64,000 bases of DNA, taken from Pseudomonas frederiksbergensis. GTDB lineage: Bacteria > Pseudomonadota > Gammaproteobacteria > Pseudomonadales > Pseudomonadaceae. Below, one piece after another: positions 36,676 through 48,700 of this stretch (its first letter is position 1; the number at the start of each line of letters is the position of its first letter). The DNA is taken from positions 624,401 to 688,400 of the forward strand of contig NZ_MOBR01000009.1 in NCBI RefSeq assembly GCF_003732705.1. Direction: 5' to 3'. The notes below the pieces were generated by a model. That model was not told where the DNA came from, ran no database searches, and was given only the letters and a program-made list of their open reading frames with translations. The position numbers and the translations under genes are program-made.

Positions 36676-37191
36676 ATGCTGGCGTTACACACTGAGCGGC
36701 GGTATTTCCGGACCATGGTCGAGTCTGACTGGCCGCTGTTCCTCAGGCTTCACTCCGAACCCCAAACCATGCAGTTCGTATTCGGCGAAATTGCCGAAGA
36801 GCAGATTCGCAAAGGCTTCGATCACCGGCTCCCGGCGTGGACGCCGCAGTCCGATCATTGGTTGTGTCTGGTGGTCGTCGACAAGGCCAGCAAACAGGCG
36901 CTGGGGGTCAGTGGTTTCCGCATTCTGTCGCCGGGTCACGCCGAAGTCGGCACCTTGCTGTTGCCGGAGTTCCAAGGCAAGGGGTTCGGCACGGAGTCAC
37001 GCATCGCGATCATCGACTACGCCGCTTCTATCGGCCTGGAGTCGCTGGAATCAACCGTGACCGACGGCAATATCGCCTCGTGCAAGGTGCTGGAGAAATG
37101 CGGTTTCGTGTTTGACCGCCGCGTACCCCAGGCCTATCAGATTGGTGATCAATGGTTTGACGACCTGATCTACCAGCGTCGACTCACTTGA
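36676..37191 (+). CDS. GNAT-family N-acetyltransferase (RimJ/RimL-like)
   Basis: A 171-residue acetyltransferase. The acetyl-CoA loop is LPEFQGKGFGTES, and VTDGNIASCKVLEKCGFV is the typical RimL-like ending. AAGGAG lies 8 bp before ATG 36676; a nearby ATG at 36672 is out of frame. It is followed at once by an MFS exporter gene (tgATGa overlap), so the two form an operon. The pair may detoxify and export a compound made by a flanking cluster; the substrate is not evident. Confidence 0.85.
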   Translation: MLALHTERRYFRTMVESDWPLFLRLHSEPQTMQFVFGEIAEEQIRKGFDHRLPAWTPQSDHWLCLVVVDKASKQALGVSGFRILSPGHAEVGTLLLPEFQGKGFGTESRIAIIDYAASIGLESLESTVTDGNIASCKVLEKCGFVFDRRVPQAYQIGDQWFDDLIYQRRLT

Positions 37192-38429
37192 TGAGTCAGC
37201 GCCCGAACACCTTGGCCTCTCTGCGTGCCCTGCCCCATCCGACGCGTTGGTTGTTGCTCGGGATCGGATTGGCCCGGGTCGCCTCCTTCATGATCTGGCC
37301 GTTCATTGCCGTGGCAATGAATAAACGCTTCGGCACACCGATCACCGAGATTGGCGCGCAACTGGCCCTCGGCGCATTGATCTCGATTGCCTTGTCGCCG
37401 CTCAGTGGCTTGCTGGGGGATCGCTTCAACTCGCGCAACCTGATGCTCTTCGGCTGCGCTTTGTGCGCCAGTTGTTATCTGTTGATGGGCCTTGCGCCTG
37501 GGCAGACCAGCTATTTCGTGGCGATCATCGGTATGGCGCTGTCCCAGAGCATTCTCGAGCCGCTGTTGCGCATGCTGTTGAGTGACACGGCAGTCGATGA
37601 TGCCCAGCGCACCTTCCTTTTTCATATCCGTTATTACGTGGTCAATTGCGCGGCGGCCATCGGCCCGCTGATCGGCTTGTGGTTTGCCAACCATGAAAGC
37701 GACGGTGTGTTTGCCATTGCCGTGTGCGTCTACGCCGTGCTGACGCTGACCATTCTCAACGCCGCCCGCGCGCGGTCGGGCAATCCGCACCTGAAGAAAA
37801 CCGTCTCGCCACCGCTGCGGGATATTTTCCGCGCGATACTCGGCAGCAAACTGTTCCTGTCGATCATCGTCGCCAACTTTTTCCTGGTGCTGGTCTACGC
37901 GCAAATCGATGAACCGCTGACTTTTTACCTGCTGCAATTGAGCGTCGACGACATCAACCACATCATCGCCATGATGAGTTTCACCAACGCCGCCGTGGTG
38001 CTGGTGGTGCACCTGTTCCTGATGAGTTGGCTGATCGCCCTCGCCGACAAGACCGCCTACCTGATGGCGCTGGGCTGCCTGATGGTCGCGCACGCGATCA
38101 TTGCGCTGAACACCGGGGCCTGGTGGGCGGGCTGGCTGTTTGCCGTGGTCTTCGCCACCTTCGCCGAAATCATTGTGATGCCGCTGTTCGGCACGCTGAT
38201 TGATCGCCTGGCGCCACCGGGCATGCGCGGCAGTTTTATCGGGATTTCGATGCTGGCCGGGTTTGGCTCGGCCCTGGCACCGCTGCTGGGGGCGGTGGTG
38301 ATTGCGCATTTTGGTGGTGCGCTGTTGTTCTGGGGGTTGGCGTTGGCGTGTATTCCGATTGGGTTGCTGGGGTATCGGGTGTTGCGGGTTAGTCAGCCGG
38401 AGGTGGTGTCAGCCACCTCCCCTGTATGA
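37191..38429 (+). CDS. MFS transporter (MdtH-like drug exporter)
   Basis: A 412-residue major facilitator with about 12 membrane segments. The A-like loop GLLGDRFNSRNLM lies between helices 2 and 3. The layout resembles MdtH/DHA1 multidrug exporters. The ATG at 37191 overlaps the GNAT stop codon; a TTG at 37188 is an alternative. It converges on the NRPS-associated dioxygenase gene with a REPIN between them. It may be the exporter or resistance gene for the NRPS product, by position only. Confidence 0.85.
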   Translation: MSQRPNTLASLRALPHPTRWLLLGIGLARVASFMIWPFIAVAMNKRFGTPITEIGAQLALGALISIALSPLSGLLGDRFNSRNLMLFGCALCASCYLLMGLAPGQTSYFVAIIGMALSQSILEPLLRMLLSDTAVDDAQRTFLFHIRYYVVNCAAAIGPLIGLWFANHESDGVFAIAVCVYAVLTLTILNAARARSGNPHLKKTVSPPLRDIFRAILGSKLFLSIIVANFFLVLVYAQIDEPLTFYLLQLSVDDINHIIAMMSFTNAAVVLVVHLFLMSWLIALADKTAYLMALGCLMVAHAIIALNTGAWWAGWLFAVVFATFAEIIVMPLFGTLIDRLAPPGMRGSFIGISMLAGFGSALAPLLGAVVIAHFGGALLFWGLALACIPIGLLGYRVLRVSQPEVVSATSPV

Positions 38430-38435
38430 AATTTA

Positions 38436-38534
38436 CCCCTTGTGGGAGCGAGCTTGCTCGCGATAGCGGTGTGTCAGTCGACATTGTTATCGCCTGATAC
38501 GCCGCTATCGCGAGCAAGCTCGCTCCCACAGGGG
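38436..38534. repeat. REPIN-type inverted repeat, copy 3
   Basis: CCCCTTGTGGGAGCGAGCTTG and CAAGCTCGCTCCCACAGGGG are near-perfect arms, with inner GATAGCGG/CCGCTATC pairing. This copy carries GAGC/GATAG variants compared with the other three. It lies between the convergent MFS and dioxygenase genes. Confidence 0.9.
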
Positions 38535-38547
38535 AAGTGTTGTGCCT

Positions 38548-39417
38548 TCAAGCGCGGGGTTGTTTACCGAGGATGGTCACGCGTTCGCCATAGCGCGAAT
38601 GCGGAAAATAATCCCAGACCGCGTGATGCTGGGTGCAGCGGTTGTCCCAGAACACCAGGGTGTTGGGCGCCCAGCGCACGCGGCAACTGAGGATCGGTTC
38701 CCGTGCGATCAGGTCGAACAGCATGTTCAACAGCATCTGACTCTCGCCGCCCGACAACTGGACGATGTGCGAGGTAAACCCGGAATTGACGAACAGCGTC
38801 TTGCGCCCGGTTTCAGGGTGACGGACCACCACCGGGTGTTCGGTCTTGGGCAGATTGGCCGGTGGCTGGAAGCCCTTCCACGGAATCTCGCCATCATGGA
38901 TCGCCGTCAACTCACCCAGGAACTGCTGCATCGTGGGTGACAGCATTTCAACCGCCAGGTGCATGTTGGCGAACAGCGTGTCGCCGCCGGTGCCGATGGC
39001 CGGGGTTTCCTTGACGTACAGCATCGAGCCCATAGACGGTTCCAGGTCGGCGGTGCCGTCGGTGTGCCAGGTTTCCCCGGCGACGAACCGCGATTGTGCG
39101 TTGGCGCGGATCACCACCAGCTCCGGGTCATCGCCATCGATGTCCTCCACCGGCAAGGCCCGCAGTTCGCCGAACAGTCGGCCAAACGCCTTGTGCTGTT
39201 CCACCGTCAGGTGCTGGTCGCGGAAGACCAGCACATGATTCTCCAGAAAGGCGCGGCGCACTTCTGCGAGCTGTTCGTCGCTCAACGGTTGCGCCAGGTC
39301 CACGCCGCTGACCTCGGCGCCGATGATCGGCGTCAGACGGTCCACTGCGATGATTTTGTAAGGCGCACGGGCTTGCCCTGCGATGTGCTCGATAGCCTTC
39401 AATGCCAATTGATCCAT
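38548..39417 (-). CDS. TauD-family dioxygenase, NRPS-associated
   Basis: A 289-residue Fe(II)/2-oxoglutarate dioxygenase. Iron ligands are His118 and Asp120 (ETWHTDGTAD) and a distal His in TQHHAV; the following SRYGERVTI holds the 2-oxoglutarate Arg. GTGAGGGAAC precedes the ATG. It is the last gene of the NRPS operon direction, after mbtH, with a REPIN between. Such enzymes hydroxylate free or carrier-bound amino acids in NRPS pathways, which is the inferred role; a sulfonate dioxygenase is the alternative. Confidence 0.87.
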   Translation of the reverse strand: MDQLALKAIEHIAGQARAPYKIIAVDRLTPIIGAEVSGVDLAQPLSDEQLAEVRRAFLENHVLVFRDQHLTVEQHKAFGRLFGELRALPVEDIDGDDPELVVIRANAQSRFVAGETWHTDGTADLEPSMGSMLYVKETPAIGTGGDTLFANMHLAVEMLSPTMQQFLGELTAIHDGEIPWKGFQPPANLPKTEHPVVVRHPETGRKTLFVNSGFTSHIVQLSGGESQMLLNMLFDLIAREPILSCRVRWAPNTLVFWDNRCTQHHAVWDYFPHSRYGERVTILGKQPRA

Positions 39418-39455
39418 GTTCCCTCACCTTATTATTTGAATGGCCGATCACCAAA

Positions 39456-39552
39456 CCCTGTGGGAGCGGGCTTGCTCGCGAAAGCGGTGTGTCAGGCGAC
39501 ATCAATGTTGACTGTGCCGCCGCATTCGCGAGCAAGCCCGCTCCCACAGGGG
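39456..39552. repeat. REPIN-type inverted repeat, copy 4
   Basis: CCCTGTGGGAGCGGGCTTGC and GCAAGCCCGCTCCCACAGGG are perfect outer arms. It separates mbtH from the downstream dioxygenase gene, only 10 bp after the mbtH stop. Confidence 0.9.
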
Positions 39553-39562
39553 GTGACGATGT

Positions 39563-39748
39563 TCAATGCTGAAGCGACCGCGGCCGCATATCGCTCCAGT
39601 GTTCAGCGATGTAATCCAGGCAAACCTGCCGCTCACCGCGCTGCCCCACCTCGGTCCATCCATTGGCCATCGGCTTGCCCACCGGCCACAGGGAGTACTG
39701 GCCTTCGTCGTTGCGTACCACATCGAATTGCGGGTTGGTCTCACTCAT
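39563..39748 (-). CDS. MbtH-like protein
   Basis: A 61-residue MbtH-family protein, the small partner that binds and activates NRPS adenylation domains. The signature NDEGQYSLWP, then NGW, CLDYIAEHW and SDMRP is visible. The usual PxGW is PMANGW here. Its start overlaps the 3' end of the NRPS/PKS gene by eight bases (ATGAGTGA), so it is co-translated with it. Confidence 0.92.
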   Translation of the reverse strand: MSETNPQFDVVRNDEGQYSLWPVGKPMANGWTEVGQRGERQVCLDYIAEHWSDMRPRSLQH

Positions 39749-42700
39749 GCTGATCGCCCTCCTCGGGTTGCGAATCGGTGCTGATTATTTCGGCAATCAT
39801 CCGTGCCCACTGGCCCGCGACGATGCCGTAGTGGTCGGTGTCCAGCAGTTGCCAGCTCAGCAACTGCGGGAACAATCCCTGCCAGGTGTGTTTGAGGTCT
39901 TCGACATTCCAGGCACTGCCTACGCCGTAGGGGTTGGCTTGTGCCGCGATGAACATGCGCACGGAGGTGGTCGCCAACGGCGGTGGCTGGAAGGTCCCCA
40001 TGCTGGTGATGTTGTGGTGGCAGCAACGGGTCAGGCGCTGCAAATAGGCTTGTCGGTCTTCCGGCAATGCCCGGCCGATAGCATCAGGCCAACGCTGGGC
40101 AAATTCGCGCTGGAACACCTGCTCGATCGCCTGATCATCAATGCTCGCCAGTTCCGCGCCAGCATCCGGCGCGGGCGGGTCGATCAGGTACAGCAGCGGT
40201 TGCCTGAATCCGGATTGCTGCGCCAGGCTGCACATCGACTGCGCCACCCAGGCGCCGAATGACCATCCCGCCAGGCGCCAGACACCAGCGTTGACGTCCC
40301 GGACCTGCACCGTTTCCAGGTAAAGGGCCGCGCGCTCGGCGAGGCTGATGTTCGGCAAGTCCGGCAGACGCAACGCCGGATCGGCGATCACCCGCACACC
40401 CAGATCAGGATGCAGCGCCGAGACCAGTTCCCGGTAAGCCTGAACATCACCGCCCACCGGGTGAATCAGGTACAGCCACTCACGGCCGGCACCCGCGTGC
40501 CACTGATCAATCTGCACCGCATCGGCCCAAGTGTTTGGCGCCGTTGCCGTCACACAGACAGCGGCAGCATCCACCAGTGCCAGGATCTCTTGCAGGCTGA
40601 CCTTGTGACTGAACTGCGAGAGCTGGAACACCTCGCCGGTGGCCGCTTGCAGTTCATCGATCAGGTCGAGCAACGTCAGCGAATCCGCCCCCAGTTCGTA
40701 CAAGGAATCGTCGTCATCGAGGGCAGTCACGCCGAGCCACTTGCACAGGCAGTCGTGCAGATGGCTGTGCAGATCCAACACCTGCGGCACGTTGACCGGC
40801 GCAATTGCAGCGCCATGTCGAACCGGATAAAAACGCCGCGCAGTATCGATGCCGGTGGTCGAGATCAGCAGTTGGGGCAGTTGCGTTGCCATGGCCAGGT
40901 CGAACACCCGACAACCTTCCTGCGCCGACAATCCGACCGTCAGGTGTTCCTGGTGTGCGACGTCGCCGGTGCCGCTGGTGGTGGCCATGCCGATGTCGCG
41001 CCAGATGTCCCAGTTGATGCCCAGGCGCACGCAGTTGCCGGCGGCGTTCGGGCGGTAATGGGCGAAGCCGTCGAGCACCGCGCTGGCGGCCGCGTAATCC
41101 ATATGCCCCGCGCCACCGAATAACGCTGACATTGATGAGCAATACAGGACAAATCCGGGCTGCATCGCTTCAATCAACGCCTCGACCGCGAGCATGCCAC
41201 GGGTCTTGGCCGCCATGGCCTCGCCCAGTTGCCGGGCGTCACGTTGGCGAATCAGACTGCCCGCACCGACACCGGCAGCGTGAATCACCCCGGCAAAACC
41301 TCCGTAACGCCGGGCCAATTGCTCGAGCACCGCTGGCCAACGGGCCAGGTCGGCGATGTCGGCCTGGACGCTGTCGATCCGCGCGCCATACGCCGCCAGC
41401 GCCGCCGGCAATTCACCGCCACGGGAAAGCACGACGATGCGTCGTTGCGGGGCCTGCAACAGGTGTTCACACAATGTGCGACCGATACCACCCGTGCCAC
41501 CCAACACCAGGAACGTGCCGTCGGTGGGCAGCTTATTCGGCGTCGATGCCATTTCCGGCAATGGGCTGGCCATCAATCGTGGTTGCCACAGGTAAGCGCC
41601 GCGAACTGCCATGCGCCGAGGCAAAGACGCCGGATCAGCGAGCAACGTCGCCAGTTCCTGCGCGCCCAATCGGGACGATGGCCAATCCAGCCAGTGACAG
41701 CGCACCGGGTATTCCTGGGGCAGCACTTCGGTGATTCCGGCCAGCGCCGCGAGTTCGGGGCGCGCCACTTCGCCGTCCACCGGACACGCCTGCCACGACA
41801 TCAGCCACAACCGCAGGGTCGTCGTGCGCGAAGTTTGTCCCCACGCCTGCATCAAGGCACTGACCGTGTCCAGACCGGCCCACTGCGCCGCCGCCAGGCT
41901 TTGCTCATTGACCGCGCCCGTCACCGACAGCGGCAAGGCATGCAGCCAGTCCAGTTCGCCTGGCACTGACTCAACCACTTCGTCGAGCAAGCGAGTCAAG
42001 GCCTGGACGTCCAGTGGGTCAAGCTCGAAACGATCCGTACCGAGTCGCTTGAAGCCATTCCCCGCGCGCACCTGAATCACCCGCTGATAAACGCCATTCA
42101 GGCACTCCAGCAACGTCGCGTCAGGCGCATCGTTGCTGCAGAAGACCAGGGTTTCACGCTGGGCAACAATCGCCGCCGTGTCCAGGCGTCGGACGCGCAC
42201 CCATTGCCGTTGGTAGAACCAGTCGGCCAACGGTTGTCGCTCGATGGCCATCGCCTTTTCGGGTTCAGCCACCGTTGCAGCCTGGAACCGAAAGGTTTCC
42301 AGATCAAAGGATGATGGCGGCAGATTCCAGGGTGGTGGCGCCGAGCGCCGTGGCCAGTCGATGGTTGCACCGGCGTACCACGCGTCCATCAGCGCCTGGG
42401 TTGAATGTTCATTGGCCTTCAGGCGCACACTGGAGGCCGTGATTTCCTTGATCGACGCAGCGTTTACAAGCAACGTGTCAGCGGATTGGCAGAGCATTGC
42501 AAAGCGCCAGCGCAATTGACGGCGACCGGATTGCAGGTGACTCAGCAGCGCTTCGCGACGCTCGGGAAAAGCATCCCAATACCCTTGGATCGCCGCGATA
42601 TCCCGCAGCAACGCCGCACGGCTGTGGGCCGAAATCATCAGGAGCGGCACCGCATCCTCCGCCACAATCTCCTGCTGCTGCGCGGCACCGACAATCACAT

Positions 42701-45700
42701 GGGCATTGGTGCCGCCGATGCCAAAGCTGCTGACCCCCGCCAAGCGCCGACGACCTGCTGGCCATGGCCGCGACGTGGTCGGTATGTAAAACGGTGAATG
42801 TTCCAGGTCGATTTGCGGGTTGATCCGGCCAAAGCCGAGGTTCGGCGGCACCACGCCATGGAACACCGCGAGGCTGGCGCGAATCAGCCCCACCACCCCC
42901 GCCGCCGCGCCCAAATGGCCGATCTGGCTTTTCACCGAGGCCAACGCGCAACCGCCTGCCGGGGCATCACCGAACGCCTTGCTCAGCGCCGCGACCTCAA
43001 TCGGGTCGCCCAATAAAGTGCCGGTGCCGTGGGCTTCGATGTAGCCGATGTCAGCGCCGGTCAACCCGGCCTTGCCCAAGGCCTCGCGGATGACTGCGCT
43101 CTGCCCGGCCACCGAGGGCGCGGTGTAACTCATCTTGCCCCGGCCATCGTTGTTCAGTGCCGAAGCTTCGACCAGCGCATAGATCCGGTCGCCATCCGCT
43201 CGGGCCCGAGCCAAAGGCTTGAGCACCACCACGCCGTAACCACTGGCGCCGATGGTGCCGCTGGCGTCGTCGCTGAACGGCCGACACAGGCCATCACTGG
43301 AAAAAATGTGCTGCGAGCGATGGCGATAGCCGTCGGTCAACGTCGGGTCGATCAGCACACCGGCCGCCAACATCACATCGCTGTCACCCTGGCGCAGCAT
43401 TGCGCTGGCCAGGTGCACGGCAATCAACGAACTGCCGCACGCCGCCTGCACGCTCATGGCCGGGCCGGTGAGGTCGAGATGGTAGGCGGCTTTGGTCGCC
43501 AGGAAGTCCTTGTCGTGGTGCAGCGCCATCTGGAAGCCGTCCGGCAAAGCACCTTCGGCGGTCTCGCGCAACATCTGCTGGAAGTAAGTGGTTTCGCCAC
43601 AACTGGCAATCAGGCCGATGCGCGGGCCTTCAGCAGAAGGCGCGATCGCGGCGTGTTGCAGCGCCTGCACACAAGCCATCAACAAATGCCGCTGTTGCGG
43701 GTCCATCAGGCGCGCTTCCTGGCGACTGATGCCGAAATACTCGGGGTCGAAATCCAGCATCCCGGCGAGCTGACTGCGGGCACCGACGCGCCCATCGGAC
43801 GCCTCGAAATGCTCGATCCCCAACTCGCCGCCCTGAACCATGTTCCAGAACTCATCAAGGTTCTGCGCCCCGGCGACGTTGACCGCCATGCCGATGATCG
43901 CCATGGGTTGCTGGCCGACATCGGCGTGGCGGACACGCTCGGTCGGGGTCGATGGCGCGGCGGACAAATGCGCCGCGAGCCGTCGCACGGTCACCTGTTC
44001 GAACAGATCAGCCATCGCCACTGTGTGCGGCAGTTCCTGGTTGTAACGGGCGTGCAGACGCATCAGGCCGAGGCTGGTGGCGCCGGCTTCGAAGAAGGTT
44101 TGATCGGGTTCGATCTCTCGGCCGATCACGGCGCTGAACAGCGCGCTCAGTTGTTGCTCCAGCCCGCTCAGCGGAATGGCCGGTGGCGTCGAGCGCCGCC
44201 GTTCCAGCGCCTCGCCCAGCCCACTCAAGGCCTTGCGGTCGATTTTGCCGCTGGGCGTGCGCGGCCAGGCGTCGATCCGTCGATACTCGTCGATGCGCAC
44301 GTGGGCCGGCAGTTGCCGGGCCACCTGACGATCCAGCGTCTGTGCCGTCGCCGGCTCGCCTTCCAGTTGCAGATAAGCGATCAAACTCGGCGGATCGGCC
44401 TGGACCGTCACCAGCGCATTGATCACTTGTGGAACCTGCATCAGCGCCGCTTCGATCTGCCCCAGTTCCAGGCGATGACCGCTGAGTTTGATCTGCTGGT
44501 CGTCACGCCCCAGGTAATGCAGGCAACCTTGTGGATCGGCCCAGGCCAGGTCGCCGGTGCGATAGAACAACCGGGTGACGCCATCGGCTTGAGGCAATTC
44601 GATAAACCGCGTCACGTTGAGCGCCGGGTCCGCGAGATAACAGCGGGAAATCATCGGCCCCGCCACCAGCAGGTAGCCACGGCTGCCGTTCGGTACCGGC
44701 CGGTCGTGTTCGTCCACCAACAGCAGTCGGGCGTTGGCGACGGCTTGGCCAATCGGTGCCCGCAGCGGCCAGTCACGGGCGGTTGCCGGCAAGCGGTAGG
44801 CGCTGACGACGTGGGTTTCGGTCGGGCCGTAGTGATTGAACAGCGCCGCCAGCGGCAGACCGCTGAACCAGGTTTTCAATGCATCGGTGCAGAGCAATTG
44901 CTCCCCCGCCGTGACTACTTCACGCAACGCCGGCGGGTATACGCCGTGGGCGACAGCGGTTTGCGCCAGATGCTGCAACGCTACGCAGGGCAGGAACAAA
45001 CGTTCGATCCGCGCCTCCAGCAGATACGCCAACAGCGCTTGGGCATCCTGGCGCCAACGCGGCGTGATCAGGTGATAGGTGCCACCGCCGCACAAGGTGC
45101 CGAAGATCTCCTGAAACGACACGTCGAACGACAGCATGGAAAACTGCAAGGTCACCGATTTCGCCGGCAACTGACCCTCGGTGCGCTGCCATTGCAGCAG
45201 GTTGCACAGGGTACGATCCGGCACTTGCACACCTTTTGGCGTGCCGGTGGAGCCGGAGGTAAACAGCGTGTAAAGGGCACGTTCAGCGTCGTGACGCGGG
45301 CGTTCGAACGGTTGGGCTTCAGTGCTCAGATCGACCCGATGTCGGGCAAAGCGGCTGACGTTGAGGTTTTCCAGCGCCGCCTCGGTTGCGGTGCTGAACA
45401 ACACGCAATGGGGTTGCGCCTGCTCCAGCACTTGGCGCTGCACCAGAAGCGGATAGCCAGGGTCCAGCGGCACGGCGGTCAGGTTGAGTTTGGCCAAGGC
45501 CAGCAAGGCAACGATATGTTCGACCGAGGCTTCGAGGAACAGCACCACATGCAGCGATGGGTTTTCCTGAATCGGCAGTGGATGGCATTCAATCAAGGTC
45601 GCCGCCAACGTGTCGGCCAACCCATTCAATTCGCCATAACTCAGGCGTTGCTGTCCCGCGACCAGCGCGGTGGCGTGGGGCGTGCAAAGAACCTGATGCT

Positions 45701-48700
45701 CGAACCAGTCGGCCAAGGTGTTGAACGGCGGTGAGCCGCTGACGCCTTCACTGGCCGGCGGCAGTTGGCGGCGATAAGGACTGAGCAAATCGTCGAGGGT
45801 CGCCGCCGGGGTATCCAGCAGCAAGTCGAGGCCACGGCAAAACAGTTCATTCACCGCGCGCATCTGCGCTTCATCGAAATAGCTGCACTGGTATTCCCAC
45901 CAACATTCAGTGCCCACCACGAGCAAGGTCAGCGGGCATTTGGCCTGTAACGGCTCGCTGAACTCCAGCGTCGCCCGCAAGCCTGAAATGGCCAGTGCGG
46001 CGTAATCGGTGTTTTCCAGCACGAACATAAAATCGAACAACGGCGTGCCCGACGACAACCGCAGGTCTTCCACCAGATCCGCCAGGGCCACGTCTTGCAA
46101 CGCCAACACCTCGCGCACGGTGGCGGTCTGGCGGCGCAATTGCTCGCCCAGCGCCAGTGCATTGTCGACAGCGGTTGGAATCAGCACGGTGTTGGCAAAC
46201 ATGCCCAACGTTGCTTCGAATTCCGCCAACGGCCGGTTGGACACCGGGCTGGCGATCCGTGGCCGTTCACACCCGGTCAGGGCGTACAGGCTCCAGGCGA
46301 ACACACTGAACAGCACTTCAAAACGGGTCAGGCGTTGTTGGCTGCAAAAGCGCTCCAGGGCAGCGCTGCGCAGATCGCCCAAGGGTTCGCGATACAACCG
46401 CGCTTCCGGGCTGACGGCACGCATCGGCATTAGTGCGGGCGACGGCGCTTCCTGCTGGCGGTGCAATTGCGCCAAGACCCGACGCTGGTCGCGGTAATGC
46501 GGGCTGACACTCCACTGGCCCTGCCACAGGCCAAATTCCAGTGCCGTCAGCCGTGGGCTCGGTTCACGGCTGACGCGACCCTGCACGGCGTCTTCATACA
46601 AATGTGTGAGGTCATCGAACAACAGGTTCATCGACCAGCCATCGACAATGATGTGGTGCAGATTCAGCAGCAGCCGACAGCTGCCATCGGCGAACGGCAG
46701 CAGCCAGGCCTGGAACAGGGTCGGCGTGGTCAGATCGAACGGCGTACCGAACACCAGCGTCGCGAAGGCTTGCCAGGTGTCTTCGGCAAATTGCCCCGGC
46801 TCGAACGTGCGGCAAACCGGGCCGTGTTCGGCAATCACTTGATCGAGGCCATCAGCGCCGGACTCAAACGCCGTGCGCAACCCCGGATGACGCGCCGCCA
46901 GTTGCCCCACGGCGTGCGCCAGCGCAGGCACATCGACACCCGCGACCAGGTGCAGAATCAGCGGCACGTTATAAGCGGTCGATGTGGGTGTGCGCTGTTG
47001 CATCAGCCATAAACGGCGTTGTTCGGCGGTGGCCGGCAGACGGCGTGCGCTGCTGATTGCCGGTGCGGGAGGATAGACAGGCATGCTGACTTGATCGCCG
47101 CTCAGCTGTTCAGCCAGCGCCGCAAACGGCTCGCTCAACAACGTAGCGATGGCGATTTCCCGCTGCCAGTGCGTGCGAATCGCCGAACGCAGGCGCATGG
47201 CCTTGAGCGAGTCGCCGCCACTGCCGAGCCAGTCGTCGTGGGCGCCCAAGGTCGGTTGGCCCAGCAAGGTGCGAACCTGCGTCAGCAACCAGCTCAGCGC
47301 CGGCGAAACGTCGCCGTCACTCTCCTCGACCGCTGGCCGCCATGGCGTCAACGGTTGTGCCAGCAAGCTGTCGCGGTCAATCTTGCCATTGGCGGTCAGC
47401 GGCAGACGCTCCAGCAAAAACACTTGGTGCGGGCGCATGTAGGACGCCAGTCTGGCGTGCAGATGGGCGTCGAACTCAGCGTATTCCAAGCTATCGCGCG
47501 GCACGATAAACGCCAGCAACTGATGATCTTCAGCCGCCAGGCGCCGGGTGCAGACGTAGGCCTGCGCCACCTGTGGATGCTGCAGAATCTGCAGCTCCAC
47601 CTCCCCCGGTTCGATACGGAAACCACGGACCTTCACCTGTCGGTCAACCCGACCCACGTACTCGATCAGCCCTTCGGCGTTGACCAGCACCCGATCACCC
47701 GTTCGGTAGTGCACCTGGGCGCCACCGTCGAGTTCGGGCAGGCGCACGAAGCTGCGAGCAGTGTCTTCGGCACGGTTGCGGTAGCCACGGGCAACACCGC
47801 TGCCACTCAGGTACAGCTCGCCGACTTCACCGACCGCCACCGGTCGTTGCTGCGCATCCAGCACTCGCACGCCGGTGTCCGGCAATGGCCGGCCAATCGG
47901 CACCGCGAGGCCGTTGAAGTCCCGGGAAATCGGGTAGCACAAGGCAAACGTGGTGCATTCGGTGGGGCCGTAGACGTTGAAGATCTGGCAATCACTGTCA
48001 GGATTCGCCCGGTACCAGGCACGCACGGCAACGGCGCTGATTTGCTCGCCACCGATCAGCACCTGACGCAGGCTGACGAAACACGAAGGACACTCCGCGC
48101 TCAAGGTGTTGAACAGCGAAACGGTCATGAACAGGTTATCGACCCGCTGCTCTTCCAACACCCGGGCCAGACGTTGCGCGTCCAGCAGGTCGTGATCGGC
48201 AATCATCACGCAGCAACCGCCGTTGAGCAGCGGCGCCCACAGCTCGAAACTGCATGCATCGAAGGCCGGATTCGACAGGCAGGCAAAACGGTCCGCCGGA
48301 CGAATCTCGATATAGCCTGCGGTTTGAGTCAGGCGCAGCAGGCCCCGTTCGCCGACTTCCACCGCTTTCGGGGTGCCGGTGGTGCCCGAGGTGTAGAACA
48401 GGAAACTGACGTCGGCAAAGGTATCTGCCAAGGGCTGTGACGGTTGGTCCGGGTGGTCCAGCAGTGCCTCGACACTCGTCTGCCAAAGCGAGGGTGTCGG
48501 GGTCCATTCCTCGTCCAGGGTAATCAACCCCACGCACGCGGCATCGGCGAGCATCAGGTCCAGGCGCTTGGCCGGGCTGGCACGGTCCAGCGGCACCACC
48601 ACGGCGCCGACTTTCAACGCGCCGAGAATCACCGCGAGCCATTGCCAAGAACGCGGCAGGCACAGCGCCAGTGACTCGCCCGGTTGCACGCCACGGGCCT

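Noticed and set aside
43029-45734. A 901-codon plus-strand frame opposite the NRPS/PKS gene
   Set aside because: The minus strand encodes complete A, T and KS domains with all motifs here; the plus frame has no recognisable domain and is rich in Arg, Gln and His, as expected for the antisense of GC-rich DNA.
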